From contig JAENXG010000171.1 of NCBI GenBank assembly GCA_016649675.1, forward strand, positions 1 to 5,561: DNA of 5,561 nucleotides. Reading direction: 5' to 3'. This document shows, one piece after another, positions 1 through 4,789 of the stretch (positions are counted from its first letter, which is position 1; each line of letters starts with the position of its first letter). Source of the stretch: Methyloceanibacter sp. Lineage in GTDB: Bacteria; Pseudomonadota; Alphaproteobacteria; Rhizobiales; Methyloligellaceae. The position numbers and the translations under genes are program-made. The notes below the pieces were generated by a model, which was not told the origin of the DNA, made no database searches, and saw only the letters and a list, made by a program, of their open reading frames with translations.

Positions 1-426
1 CATGATCTTGGCGCCGCTGTCGCGAATCTGGAATTCGATCTCCTCGAGGCTGTAGAGCGGGTTGAAATTGACGATCGTGCCGCCCGCCTTGAGCACTCCG
101 TAATAGAAGATCACGAAGGCAGGGCTATTGGGCAGGAGGAGACCGACCTTGACGCCTTCGCCGACGCCGATCGCGCGCAATCCTTTGGCCGCCCGGTCGG
201 ACAGGGCCCCGATTTCGGCGTAGCTTAGGCGCTTGCCCATGAAATAAGTGCATGGGCGCGGGCCGTAAGCCTTGACGGCCTGATCGAGCAGGGCGCCCAT
301 CAATGTCGGCTTGAACGTCACGTCCCAGGCAACCCCTTGAGGGTAGGCCTCGAGCCAAGGACGCTCTGGCGCCGAGGCTTCGCAAGGCTTTGCTCTCAAA
401 GTTGAGGGATTGGGCTTCCTCGCCAT
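1..426 (-). CDS. Long-chain fatty acid-CoA ligase (AMP-forming), N-terminal part
   Basis: This is the 5' end of a gene leaving the window at base 1; 142 codons are visible. Reading from the ATG at 424-426, the protein has a poorly conserved Pro/Ala-rich start (residues 1-25). It then shows the usual N-terminal layout of ANL-superfamily acyl-CoA synthetases: PWLEAYPQGV (24-33), a helix with LLDQAVKAYGPRP (47-59), GKRLSYAEIG (64-73), and the hydrophobic core LLLPNSPAFVIFYYGVLKAG (97-116) followed by NFNPLYSLEEI (120-130). The ATP-binding P-loop and the C-terminal domain lie outside the window. The family activates free fatty acids with ATP and CoA through an acyl-AMP intermediate, or in some members loads them onto an ACP. 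An in-frame TAA eight codons upstream fixes the start; the ribosome binding site is weak (AAAAG). It is transcribed divergently from the ACP/ketosynthase pair, which suggests a shared lipid pathway. The family is secure, the substrate is unknown. Confidence 0.93.
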   Translation of the reverse strand, partial: MARKPNPSTLRAKPCEASAPERPWLEAYPQGVAWDVTFKPTLMGALLDQAVKAYGPRPCTYFMGKRLSYAEIGALSDRAAKGLRAIGVGEGVKVGLLLPNSPAFVIFYYGVLKAGGTIVNFNPLYSLEEIEFQIRDSGAKIM

Positions 427-447
427 CAGTCTTTTCGTTTTCGCTTT

Positions 448-469
448 GCTTTACGGGTGCTTAACGGGT
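448..469. repeat. Tandem 11-bp direct repeat in the ligase leader
   Basis: GCTTTACGGGT (448-458) is followed at once by GCTTAACGGGT (459-469), matching at 10 of 11 positions. The period is close to one helical turn and the pair lies 22-43 nt upstream of the ligase start codon, downstream of the predicted promoter. It could be a regulator binding site or a chance duplication; the second copy's near identity is what is seen, any binding is inference. Confidence 0.5.
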
Positions 470-476
470 CACAGGT

Positions 477-492
477 ATCGCCGCGAGGCGAT
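477..492 (-). other. Stem-loop in the ligase 5' leader
   Basis: ATCGCC (477-482) pairs with GGCGAT (487-492) around a four-base loop, giving a perfect 6-bp stem. In the minus-strand transcript it would sit about 20 nt after the predicted transcription start and 50 nt before the ATG. There is no T tract, so it is more likely a leader or stability structure than a terminator. Confidence 0.4.
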
Positions 493-518
493 TGGCCGCA
501 AGCCCGTTCCAGCATAGT

Positions 519-527
519 ATTATAGCA
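519..527 (-). promoter_or_regulatory. Extended -10 promoter element for the acyl-CoA ligase
   Basis: The minus strand reads TGCTATAAT here, a perfect TATAAT hexamer (524 to 519) with the TGn extension that can replace a strong -35. No good TTGACA-like hexamer lies 16-18 nt upstream. Transcription would begin near 512, giving a leader of about 86 nt. This is the best promoter candidate in the window. Confidence 0.5.
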
Positions 528-605
528 CGTGGTGGGGTAAGGAGCATTGGGGGAACCCCGAGACGCGCAGGGGGAATATGCTGAAAGCGTGGCGTGGCTA
601 GGCGC

Positions 606-627
606 AAAAACGCCAATTTTCTTGGCG
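606..627 (-). terminator. Terminator-like hairpin on the minus strand upstream of the ligase promoter
   Basis: On the minus strand CGCCAA (627-622), a five-base loop and TTGGCG (616-611) form a perfect 6-bp stem followed directly by TTTTT (610-606). This is the form of a short intrinsic terminator. It lies upstream of the ligase promoter, so it would stop leftward transcription arriving from the ACP side. GGCG at 601-604 can also pair with CGCC at 611-614, giving a competing hairpin. The stem is short, so activity is uncertain. Confidence 0.4.
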
Positions 628-780
628 ATTAGAGCAACTGGCGGCTGAAGAATTGGGCAAGGACGCGGGTGGACTCGACCAGTTTTTAAGTCTATTCCAA
701 TGCCCGACTTGCCCTCGGGTTAGCTATGATTTAGCCAGGGACCATTAGACACGGACCCCTAACGGGGCAGGGAGAGCGAT

Positions 781-1050
781 ATGGACGAGGTAGCTACCAA
801 GATCATCGAGATTTTGCGTAAGAATATGAAGGATCCCTCGAAGGCCGTCGCGCTCGAAACGCCCCTAAGCGAGCTTGAGATCGAATCGCTCGACCTCGCG
901 GTAATCGTGTTCGATATTGAGGATACCTTCGGTATCGAAATCCCGTATAATGCGAATGAAGAAGTGGAGGCGTTCGCGACGGTAGGGTCCGTCGTCGATC
1001 GGGTGAAAGGCATCATCGCAGAGACGAAGGCTTCCGGCGCAGCAGCTTGA
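781..1050 (+). CDS. Acyl carrier protein, specialised (NodF-like)
   Basis: An 89-residue acidic protein with the four-helix acyl carrier layout. The phosphopantetheine attachment serine is Ser36 in EIESLDLAV (33-41), where the common DSL motif is ESL. Helix III follows as FDIEDTFGIEIP (44-55) and helix IV as VGSVVDRVKGII (68-79). The holo form carries acyl intermediates as thioesters in the cytoplasm. The pattern DLE/DIE-x2-FGI-x-I, an Asn-containing loop, then VG-x-VV-x2-V-x-G recalls NodF more than AcpP, from memory of the family. The start has a good Shine-Dalgarno (AGGGAG, 6 nt before the ATG). The gene is followed after 68 nt by the ketosynthase, its probable partner. It is unlikely to be the housekeeping AcpP because no fabD or fabG lies beside it. 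AcpXL is less likely, since it lacks that family's characteristic C-terminal region. Confidence 0.93.
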   Translation: MDEVATKIIEILRKNMKDPSKAVALETPLSELEIESLDLAVIVFDIEDTFGIEIPYNANEEVEAFATVGSVVDRVKGIIAETKASGAAA

Positions 1051-1118
1051 TCCAGCCATTCCGCTCGGGGGCCTTCCCGGGACGTCGACCAGGCTTGGGA
1101 GTTACGGCTTAACACTAC

Positions 1119-2357
1119 ATGACACACACTAATGGGCGCAGGCGCGTCGTGGTGACCGGCCAGGGCGTCGTCACTCCTTTGGGCACGGGTGTAGACAAGT
1201 TCTGGGCTGCGCTCAAAAAGGGCGAGTGCGGCATTCGCCAGGTGCAGAGCTTCGACACTCAGGACCTCTACATCACCATCGCCGGCGAGGTCCCGGACTT
1301 CGATCCGAAGGAGCGGCTGAAAAGCAAGCCGCTGCTGCTCGCCGACAAATTTTCCCAATATGCGGGGTGCGCGGCGCAAGAAGCCGTCGCCATGTCGAAG
1401 CTCGAAACCCCGCTCAAGGACAATGAGGCTTATCGCGCGGCCTGCATCATCGGCTCTGGCGTGGGCGGGCTCACGACGCTCGAATTCTCCTACAAGATGC
1501 TCTTCAAGGAGAACAAGCGGGCGACCCATCCGCTGACCCTGTTGAAGGCCATCGGCAGCTCGGCCTCGGCCCATGTCAGCATCGAATACGGGATCAAGGG
1601 TCCGACCTTCGGCGTGGTGAGCGCCTGTTCGACGGCCACCCATTCAATCGGACTGACCTATCGCATGATCCGCGAGGGACTGGTCGATTTGGGCCTTGCC
1701 GGAGCGGCGGAAGCTTCGCTCAACTGGGGCGCGACGCGCGCTTGGCAGGCCATGCGCGTGCTCAGCCCCGATGGGTTGTGGCCCTTCTCCAAGCGCCGTA
1801 ACGGCACCGTGCTTGCCGAAGGCGCCGGCATTCTCATGCTCGAGGAGCTCGAGCACGCCAAGGCGCGCGGCGCACCGATCCTGGCCGAGCTGTTGGGCTA
1901 CGGCATGACCGCAGACGCCGCCGACATGGTCAACCCCTCCATCGACGGGGCCTCTACCGCCATGCAGATAGCGCTCGACGACAGCGGCCTTGCCCCCTCC
2001 GACATCGACTACGTGAACGCTCACGGCACGGGGACCACCGTCAACGACCTCAACGAGACCCGCGCCATCAAGCGCGTGTTCGGCAACGCGGCCAACAAGC
2101 TCTCCATCTCCTCGACCAAATCGATGCATGGCCATTGCCTCGGTGCTGGCGGCGGCATCGAGGCCGTTGCCGCGATCAAGGCGATCGGGGAGGGGTTCGT
2201 GCCGCCGACCGTCGGCCTCAACGATCCCGACCCCGAATGCGATCTCGATTACACGCCGAATGTCGGCAAGGCCCGCGAGATCAATTACGCGATGTCGAAC
2301 TCCTTCGCCTTCGGCGGCCTCAACGCCGTTATCGTGTTCGGCCCCCCGCCGGCCTAG
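1119..2357 (+). CDS. Beta-ketoacyl-ACP synthase II family (FabF/NodE-like)
   Basis: A full-length 412-residue condensing enzyme that would elongate acyl-ACP with malonyl-ACP by decarboxylative Claisen condensation in the cytoplasm. The N-terminal half begins RRVVVTGQGVVTPLGTG (8-24). The nucleophile is Cys170 in VSACSTATHS. The decarboxylation histidines are His302 in NAHGTGT and His339 in KSMHGHCLGAGG, with Lys334 in SSTKS. The C-terminal SNSFAFGGLNAV (393-404) is typical of the family. Several stretches match what I recall of NodE better than E. coli FabF: NDLNETRAIKRVFG (309-322), the HGHC after KSM, and DPDPECDLDYTPN (369-381). The ATG at 1119 is bounded by an in-frame TAA three codons upstream; GGGAG at 1097-1101 is too distant to be an ideal ribosome site, so initiation may be weak. 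It lies 68 nt after the ACP gene and probably shares its operon. No residue of the active site is missing. The product lipid is not evident. Confidence 0.95.
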   Translation: MTHTNGRRRVVVTGQGVVTPLGTGVDKFWAALKKGECGIRQVQSFDTQDLYITIAGEVPDFDPKERLKSKPLLLADKFSQYAGCAAQEAVAMSKLETPLKDNEAYRAACIIGSGVGGLTTLEFSYKMLFKENKRATHPLTLLKAIGSSASAHVSIEYGIKGPTFGVVSACSTATHSIGLTYRMIREGLVDLGLAGAAEASLNWGATRAWQAMRVLSPDGLWPFSKRRNGTVLAEGAGILMLEELEHAKARGAPILAELLGYGMTADAADMVNPSIDGASTAMQIALDDSGLAPSDIDYVNAHGTGTTVNDLNETRAIKRVFGNAANKLSISSTKSMHGHCLGAGGGIEAVAAIKAIGEGFVPPTVGLNDPDPECDLDYTPNVGKAREINYAMSNSFAFGGLNAVIVFGPPPA

Positions 2358-2364
2358 AGCCGGC
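2348..2364 (+). other. GC-only hairpin across the ketosynthase stop codon
   Basis: GCCGGC at 2348-2353 and GCCGGC at 2359-2364 pair perfectly around a five-base loop that holds the TAG stop (2355-2357). No T tract follows, so it does not look like an intrinsic terminator. It sits 22 nt before the GTG start of the DsbA-like gene and may influence coupling or mRNA processing. Confidence 0.4.
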
Positions 2365-2385
2365 CTCGGCGTTTCCCGCCCCTTC

Positions 2386-3042
2386 GTGCCCTCTCTCCGT
2401 CCTATCGTGGTGCTCGGGATTACCGGGCTCACCAGCGCCGTCGCGGCCTACGCCGTGGTGAGCTTCGTGCAGGTCGCACGTCAGCAGCACGGGGTCGCCG
2501 AGCATGCCGAGGAGATCTTCCGCTCGCCCGCAAGTTTCGTGGCCGGCAATCCGGACGGCGATGTCAGCGTCGTCGCCTTCTTCGATTACAACTGTCCCTA
2601 TTGCCGGGAAGGCGCGCCCGACCTCGCCAAGCTGATCGCCAATGACGGCAAGGTCCGGCTCGTGCTCAAGGAGCTTCCCGTGCTTGGGCGGGACTCAGAG
2701 ACCGTGGCCAGGATCGCGTTGGCCTCGATCCCGCAAGGCAAGTATCTCGAGCTGCATCAGAGGCTCTTCACCGAGCCCGGACGGGCGACCAAAGAGAAGG
2801 CGCTCCGCATCGCGTCGTCCCTTGGGCTCGACACGGCGAAGCTCGAAAAGGAGATGCAAGAGCCGGCCATCAAGGGCGCCATCGCCGCCAATCGGGAGCT
2901 TGCCGACAATCTCGGGGTCGAGGGTGTGCCGTTCTACATGGTGGGCGACAAAGCAGTGCCGGGGGATAGCGACGGCCTCTACGATGCGCTCGTCGCCCGT
3001 GTGGCGGAGGTCCGCAAGACCGGCTGCCACGTCAAGTGCTGA
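2386..3042 (+). CDS. DsbA-family thioredoxin-fold protein, membrane-anchored
   Basis: A 218-residue protein with an N-terminal hydrophobic segment (about residues 7-28) and no clear cleavage site. It is probably a membrane anchor with the rest in the periplasm. The thioredoxin fold begins at AGNPDGDVSVVAFFDYNCPY (53-72) and has the redox motif CPYC (Cys70, Cys73). The helical insertion follows, and the cis-proline is Pro182 in GVEGVPFYMVGD (178-189). This layout fits the Thioredoxin_4/COG1651 group, whose members oxidise or isomerise disulfides in exported proteins. The N-terminal part is shorter than in ScsC-like relatives. An additional pair of cysteines, Cys214 and Cys218, ends the chain. 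GTG at 2386 is the best start: 28 nt after the ketosynthase stop and directly before the anchor. It has no clear Shine-Dalgarno, and GTG at 2407 is an alternative. In-frame ATGs lie only inside the ketosynthase gene and would add a shadow-like Arg/Ser/Pro-rich stretch. Confidence 0.87.
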   Translation: MPSLRPIVVLGITGLTSAVAAYAVVSFVQVARQQHGVAEHAEEIFRSPASFVAGNPDGDVSVVAFFDYNCPYCREGAPDLAKLIANDGKVRLVLKELPVLGRDSETVARIALASIPQGKYLELHQRLFTEPGRATKEKALRIASSLGLDTAKLEKEMQEPAIKGAIAANRELADNLGVEGVPFYMVGDKAVPGDSDGLYDALVARVAEVRKTGCHVKC

Positions 3043-3047
3043 CTGGG

Positions 3048-3067
3048 GTCCTCGCGTGAGCGAGGGC
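3048..3067 (+). terminator. Hairpin between convergent dsbA-like and rlpA-like genes
   Basis: CCTCGC (3050-3055) and GCGAGG (3060-3065) form a perfect 6-bp stem around GTGA, a GNRA-type tetraloop in the plus-strand RNA. One G-T and one G-C pair extend it to 3048-3067. It lies 5 nt after the DsbA-like stop and 14 nt from the stop of the opposing gene. No T tract follows on either strand, so it may be a Rho-dependent or 3'-stabilising hairpin. Confidence 0.4.
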
Positions 3068-3081
3068 TGCTCCGGAAGCTG

Positions 3082-3420
3082 CTAGCAACGCCTCATCGTA
3101 ACGCTTTCGGTCGAGCGCATCCCGATCGCCTTCGCTGCCCCTGAAGACAGATCGAGTGTCAGACCTGCCGCGAAGGGACCGCGGTCGTTCACGCGGACAG
3201 CGATCGTCTGACCCGTTTTTGGATTGCCGACGACGAGACACGTGCCAAAGGGGAGCGACCTGTGGGCCGCAGTTAGCCCCTCTGGATCGAACATTTCGCC
3301 TGACGCGGTGCGATGCCCGCGCAGCTCATTGCCGTACCACGCAGCACCGACGAGCTCTTCGGCCTGTGCGCAGGGTGTGACAAGCATCAGAATCAAGGCG
3401 ACTGGTCCCATGCGATTCAT
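3082..3420 (-). CDS. Secreted RlpA-like double-psi beta-barrel protein
   Basis: A 112-residue protein with a Sec signal peptide (residues 1-20, ending AQA before EEL) and a single RlpA-like double-psi beta-barrel domain. Family signatures are AAWYGNELRGHRTASGE (26-42), FDPEGLTAAHRSLPFGT (44-60), VRVNDRGPF (75-83) and LDLSSGAAKAIGM (89-101). RlpA proteins bind or cleave peptidoglycan strands lacking stem peptides; several are septal lytic transglycosylases. This one has no SPOR domain, so recruitment to denuded septal glycan by that route is not expected, and it lacks a lipobox (VTPC is a poor match). The ATG at 3420 has a good Shine-Dalgarno (AAGGGA, 7 nt away). In-frame codons upstream to 3621 give an Arg/Ser-rich stretch before the signal peptide and are not expected to be translated. 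It follows another beta-barrel-like exported protein in the same direction after a 100-nt gap. Activity is not proven by sequence. Confidence 0.9.
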   Translation of the reverse strand: MNRMGPVALILMLVTPCAQAEELVGAAWYGNELRGHRTASGEMFDPEGLTAAHRSLPFGTCLVVGNPKTGQTIAVRVNDRGPFAAGLTLDLSSGAAKAIGMRSTESVTMRRC

Positions 3421-3520
3421 TTCGATTTCCCTTTTTTGTCCTGACGATTGGCAGGGCGAACAGCGCATCTTGTCTACTTTTCGTTCAGCCCCGGAACGTC
3501 GGCTTTGCGCGTGAGCGCGT

Positions 3521-4198
3521 TCAGGCCTCGTAGCGGTTGTTGCCCGAAATCGTGACGATCTCGGTCCATGGGCCTTCAGGAACATCGGCGGCATCGACGA
3601 AGCGCCAGGCGGCACGTCCATTGTCGCTCATGCCGAGGAGATGCCAGACGGCGGGTGATACGTCCAAGCCGGCTCTGGTGTCGAAGGTATTGCGGGGTTT
3701 ACGCGCGCTGCCGAAGACGAAGTCGAAGTCATCCTCGCCGCACGGTCCGACATCTTGCCATTGGGCAAAGCAGGATCGTCCGTCGCGCATGATCTCGACC
3801 CAGCGATTTTTCAGGAGCGGGGAGATGCCAGGGCGATACCAGGGAACTTGTCTTGCCCCGCCCTTCAGCGCGTTGGTCTCGCTGAACTCGCCATAGGGCA
3901 GCGCCACGTAGAACGGGTTTTCCTTAGGCTTGAAGCCAGCGGGCCAATGCCCGTTCCTGCGCTCGGGGTCGTCGATGCCGCCAAAGGACGCCTGCCAATC
4001 CTTGTCCCAATAGCTTTCATGGTTGGGAATGAAATCGTTTTCGGCATTGGAAGGCTCGCCCACCCAGAAGAGAGTGGTCATCGTCGTCTTGAACCCGGTA
4101 CCAACGTTTCGCAGCAAGTGAGCCTCCGTCAAAACGGCCGCACCGACGATAACGCCCGCCGCCGTCAGAAGCTCCCGCCGCGTTAGATTGACTCTCAA
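3521..4198 (-). CDS. Tat-type exported protein with RlpA-like (double-psi beta-barrel-like) C-terminal half
   Basis: From a TTG start at 4198 the product is 225 residues and begins MRVNLTRRELLTAAGVIVGA, a twin-arginine-type signal (Arg7, Arg8, hydrophobic to about residue 25). The mature part is rich in Trp, Asp and Pro. It contains NDFIPNHESYWDKDW (54-68), GGIDDPERRNGHWP (73-86), KENPFYVALPYGE (92-104) and a C-terminal part with AQWQDVGPCGEDD (145-157) and AGLDVSPAVWHLLGM (176-190). The last two correspond in spacing and content to the NDRGPF and LDLS-x-AAA-x2-IGM motifs of RlpA, so I infer a divergent double-psi beta-barrel domain. Cys143 and Cys153 could form a disulfide. The TTG has an optimal AGGGAG 8 nt upstream and gives a normal Tat n-region. 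ATG at 4261 or GTG at 4216 are alternatives that would add a hydrophobic stretch ahead of the twin Arg. Function is unknown; a cell-wall role is suggested by the neighbouring rlpA-like gene. Confidence 0.8.
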   Translation of the reverse strand: MRVNLTRRELLTAAGVIVGAAVLTEAHLLRNVGTGFKTTMTTLFWVGEPSNAENDFIPNHESYWDKDWQASFGGIDDPERRNGHWPAGFKPKENPFYVALPYGEFSETNALKGGARQVPWYRPGISPLLKNRWVEIMRDGRSCFAQWQDVGPCGEDDFDFVFGSARKPRNTFDTRAGLDVSPAVWHLLGMSDNGRAAWRFVDAADVPEGPWTEIVTISGNNRYEA

Positions 4199-4415
4199 AC
4201 CAACTGCTCCCTGCACGAGCCCGAAGATCAGGCTTTGTGGCGCTTTCAGCTGGAAGCCCATACGCCCAAAGCGGCCGTTTTTGGGTGACAAAGGGGCACG
4301 GGAAAGGGCGGGAAGGGAGCTAAAGCAGATGTCTCGCTGAGTTCTCCACAGCACCCGGCGCGACGCTAACAAAAGATAGCGTCACACCCTGCGTCTTGCG
4401 TCGGGAAGGGGAAGT
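4199..4415. other. Leader region between frameshifted lipoprotein and Tat-type gene
   Basis: No gene is supported in this 217-bp stretch. An open frame runs on upstream of the Tat-type gene to 4372, but the sequence is not signal-like and enters a hairpin (4362-4383). A second inverted repeat, CCCAAA (4265-4270) and TTTGGG (4280-4285), lies just before the ATG at 4261 and would hide its weak ribosome site. Both points favour the later TTG start. Confidence 0.45.
4362..4383 (-). terminator. Strong hairpin downstream of the lipoprotein gene
   Basis: GACGCTAAC (4362-4370) and GATAGCGTC (4375-4383) pair at eight of nine positions around a four-base loop. It begins 32 nt after the stop of the frame-corrected lipoprotein gene (4416) on the minus strand. 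No T tract follows, so it may act in 3'-end protection or Rho-dependent ending rather than as a classic terminator. Confidence 0.45.
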
Positions 4416-4602
4416 TCAGTCGGACATTGCCACGGGCACCGCAACCGCACCGGCAGCCCCACCGACGCCGGCTCCGATTGGACCGCCAAGAGCAAAGCCC
4501 GTGACACACGGCGGCCCCGCTTGCAATCTTCTGGGTCATCGTGCAGCCCAGGGTTCCGGCTGCGAGAGCGCCGATAGCCATAACCGCTATGACGAGCTTC
4601 AT
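4416..4602 (-). pseudogene. Small lipoprotein with glycine-zipper-like tail, frameshifted
   Basis: From ATG at 4602 the protein starts MKLVIAVMAIGALAAGTLGC, a lipoprotein signal whose lipobox TLGC places the acylated Cys at residue 20. It continues TMTQKIASGA. In this frame it then turns into a Cys/Arg-rich tail ending at 4366 that looks non-coding. One base over, the next frame reads TGFALGGPIGAGVGGAAGAV (residues 34-53 of the joined product) and stops at TGA 4416-4418. Skipping a single base near 4500-4525, a GC run on this strand, joins the two into 61 residues, a plausible outer-membrane glycine-zipper lipoprotein. The gene length of 187 nt equals 62 codons plus one base, as expected for one extra nucleotide. 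It may be a real mutation, a sequencing error, or an unusual intact 78-residue protein (4366-4602). GGATGG seven bases upstream may serve as ribosome site. Confidence 0.6.
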
Positions 4603-4789
4603 GGCACGACCATCCCTCTATCAGCCCAGTGCTGGCTCAACATATGGCTTAGAATTGCTAACGCGAGATGAAGCGGCACCGGTGGGACAGTTAGGTTACC
4701 GTGGCGGAATGCGCTCCCCCGGCCGATGCTTGAAAGCAGGCGCCGCGCAGGGCGGGAGAGCAGCGACAGAAAGCCAAAGGGAGAATCGC
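4603..4789. promoter_or_regulatory. Divergent intergenic region, promoters expected
   Basis: This 187-bp gap separates the lipoprotein gene (leftward) from the secreted protein gene (rightward), so promoters for both should lie here. On the plus strand TAGAAT (4650-4655) resembles a -10 element but lacks a good -35. A small inverted repeat, TTAG (4649-4652) and CTAA (4658-4661), overlaps it and could be an operator half-site pair. On the minus strand a TATGTT lies nearby, also without a good -35. Nothing is strong enough to call exactly. Confidence 0.25.

Larger units (their letters stand above)
427..780. other. Divergent intergenic region between acyl-CoA ligase and ACP genes
   Basis: I see no convincing gene in this 354-bp stretch. 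It separates two divergently transcribed lipid genes and is rich in possible control elements. On the minus strand, in order towards the ligase, it has a hairpin followed by five Ts (606-627), an extended -10 element (519-527), a leader hairpin (477-492) and a tandem 11-bp repeat (448-469). On the plus strand there is a TATGAT hexamer at 725-730, a possible -10 for the ACP gene, but no good -35 stands 16-18 nt upstream. A TTGCCC at 709-714 is too close to it. A purine-rich Shine-Dalgarno AGGGAG (769-774) lies 6 nt before the ACP start. Confidence 0.7.

Noticed and set aside
549..559. GGGGG-AA-CCCC palindrome in the intergenic region
   Set aside because: The loop is too small for a stable hairpin without losing pairs, and there is no further context.
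2128..2385. Extending the DsbA-like protein upstream to the ATG at 2128 or 2260
   Set aside because: The added residues lie inside the ketosynthase gene in another frame and form an Arg/Ser/Pro-rich shadow sequence ahead of the membrane anchor.
759..2432. Two long abutting minus-strand open frames (759-1643 and 1644-2432) opposite the ACP and ketosynthase genes
   Set aside because: They are antisense to two well-supported genes, their products are Arg/Ala/Gly-rich with no recognisable motif, and long antisense frames are common in GC-rich DNA.
3507..3518. Small hairpin GCGC-GTGA-GCGC just after the Tat-type gene
   Set aside because: A 4-bp stem is within chance in DNA of this composition and no T tract follows.
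3421..3621. Longer form of the RlpA-like protein starting at 3621
   Set aside because: It would place an Arg/Ser-rich stretch before a clear signal peptide and overlap the upstream gene; the ATG at 3420 has a good ribosome site.
4396..4671. Plus-strand open frame opposite the lipoprotein gene
   Set aside because: It has no ribosome site or recognisable domain and is antisense to the lipobox-encoding sequence.
4541..4789. Longer form of the secreted composite protein starting at 4541
   Set aside because: The extra part overlaps the lipoprotein gene on the other strand and precedes a clear signal peptide with a strong ribosome site at 4790.
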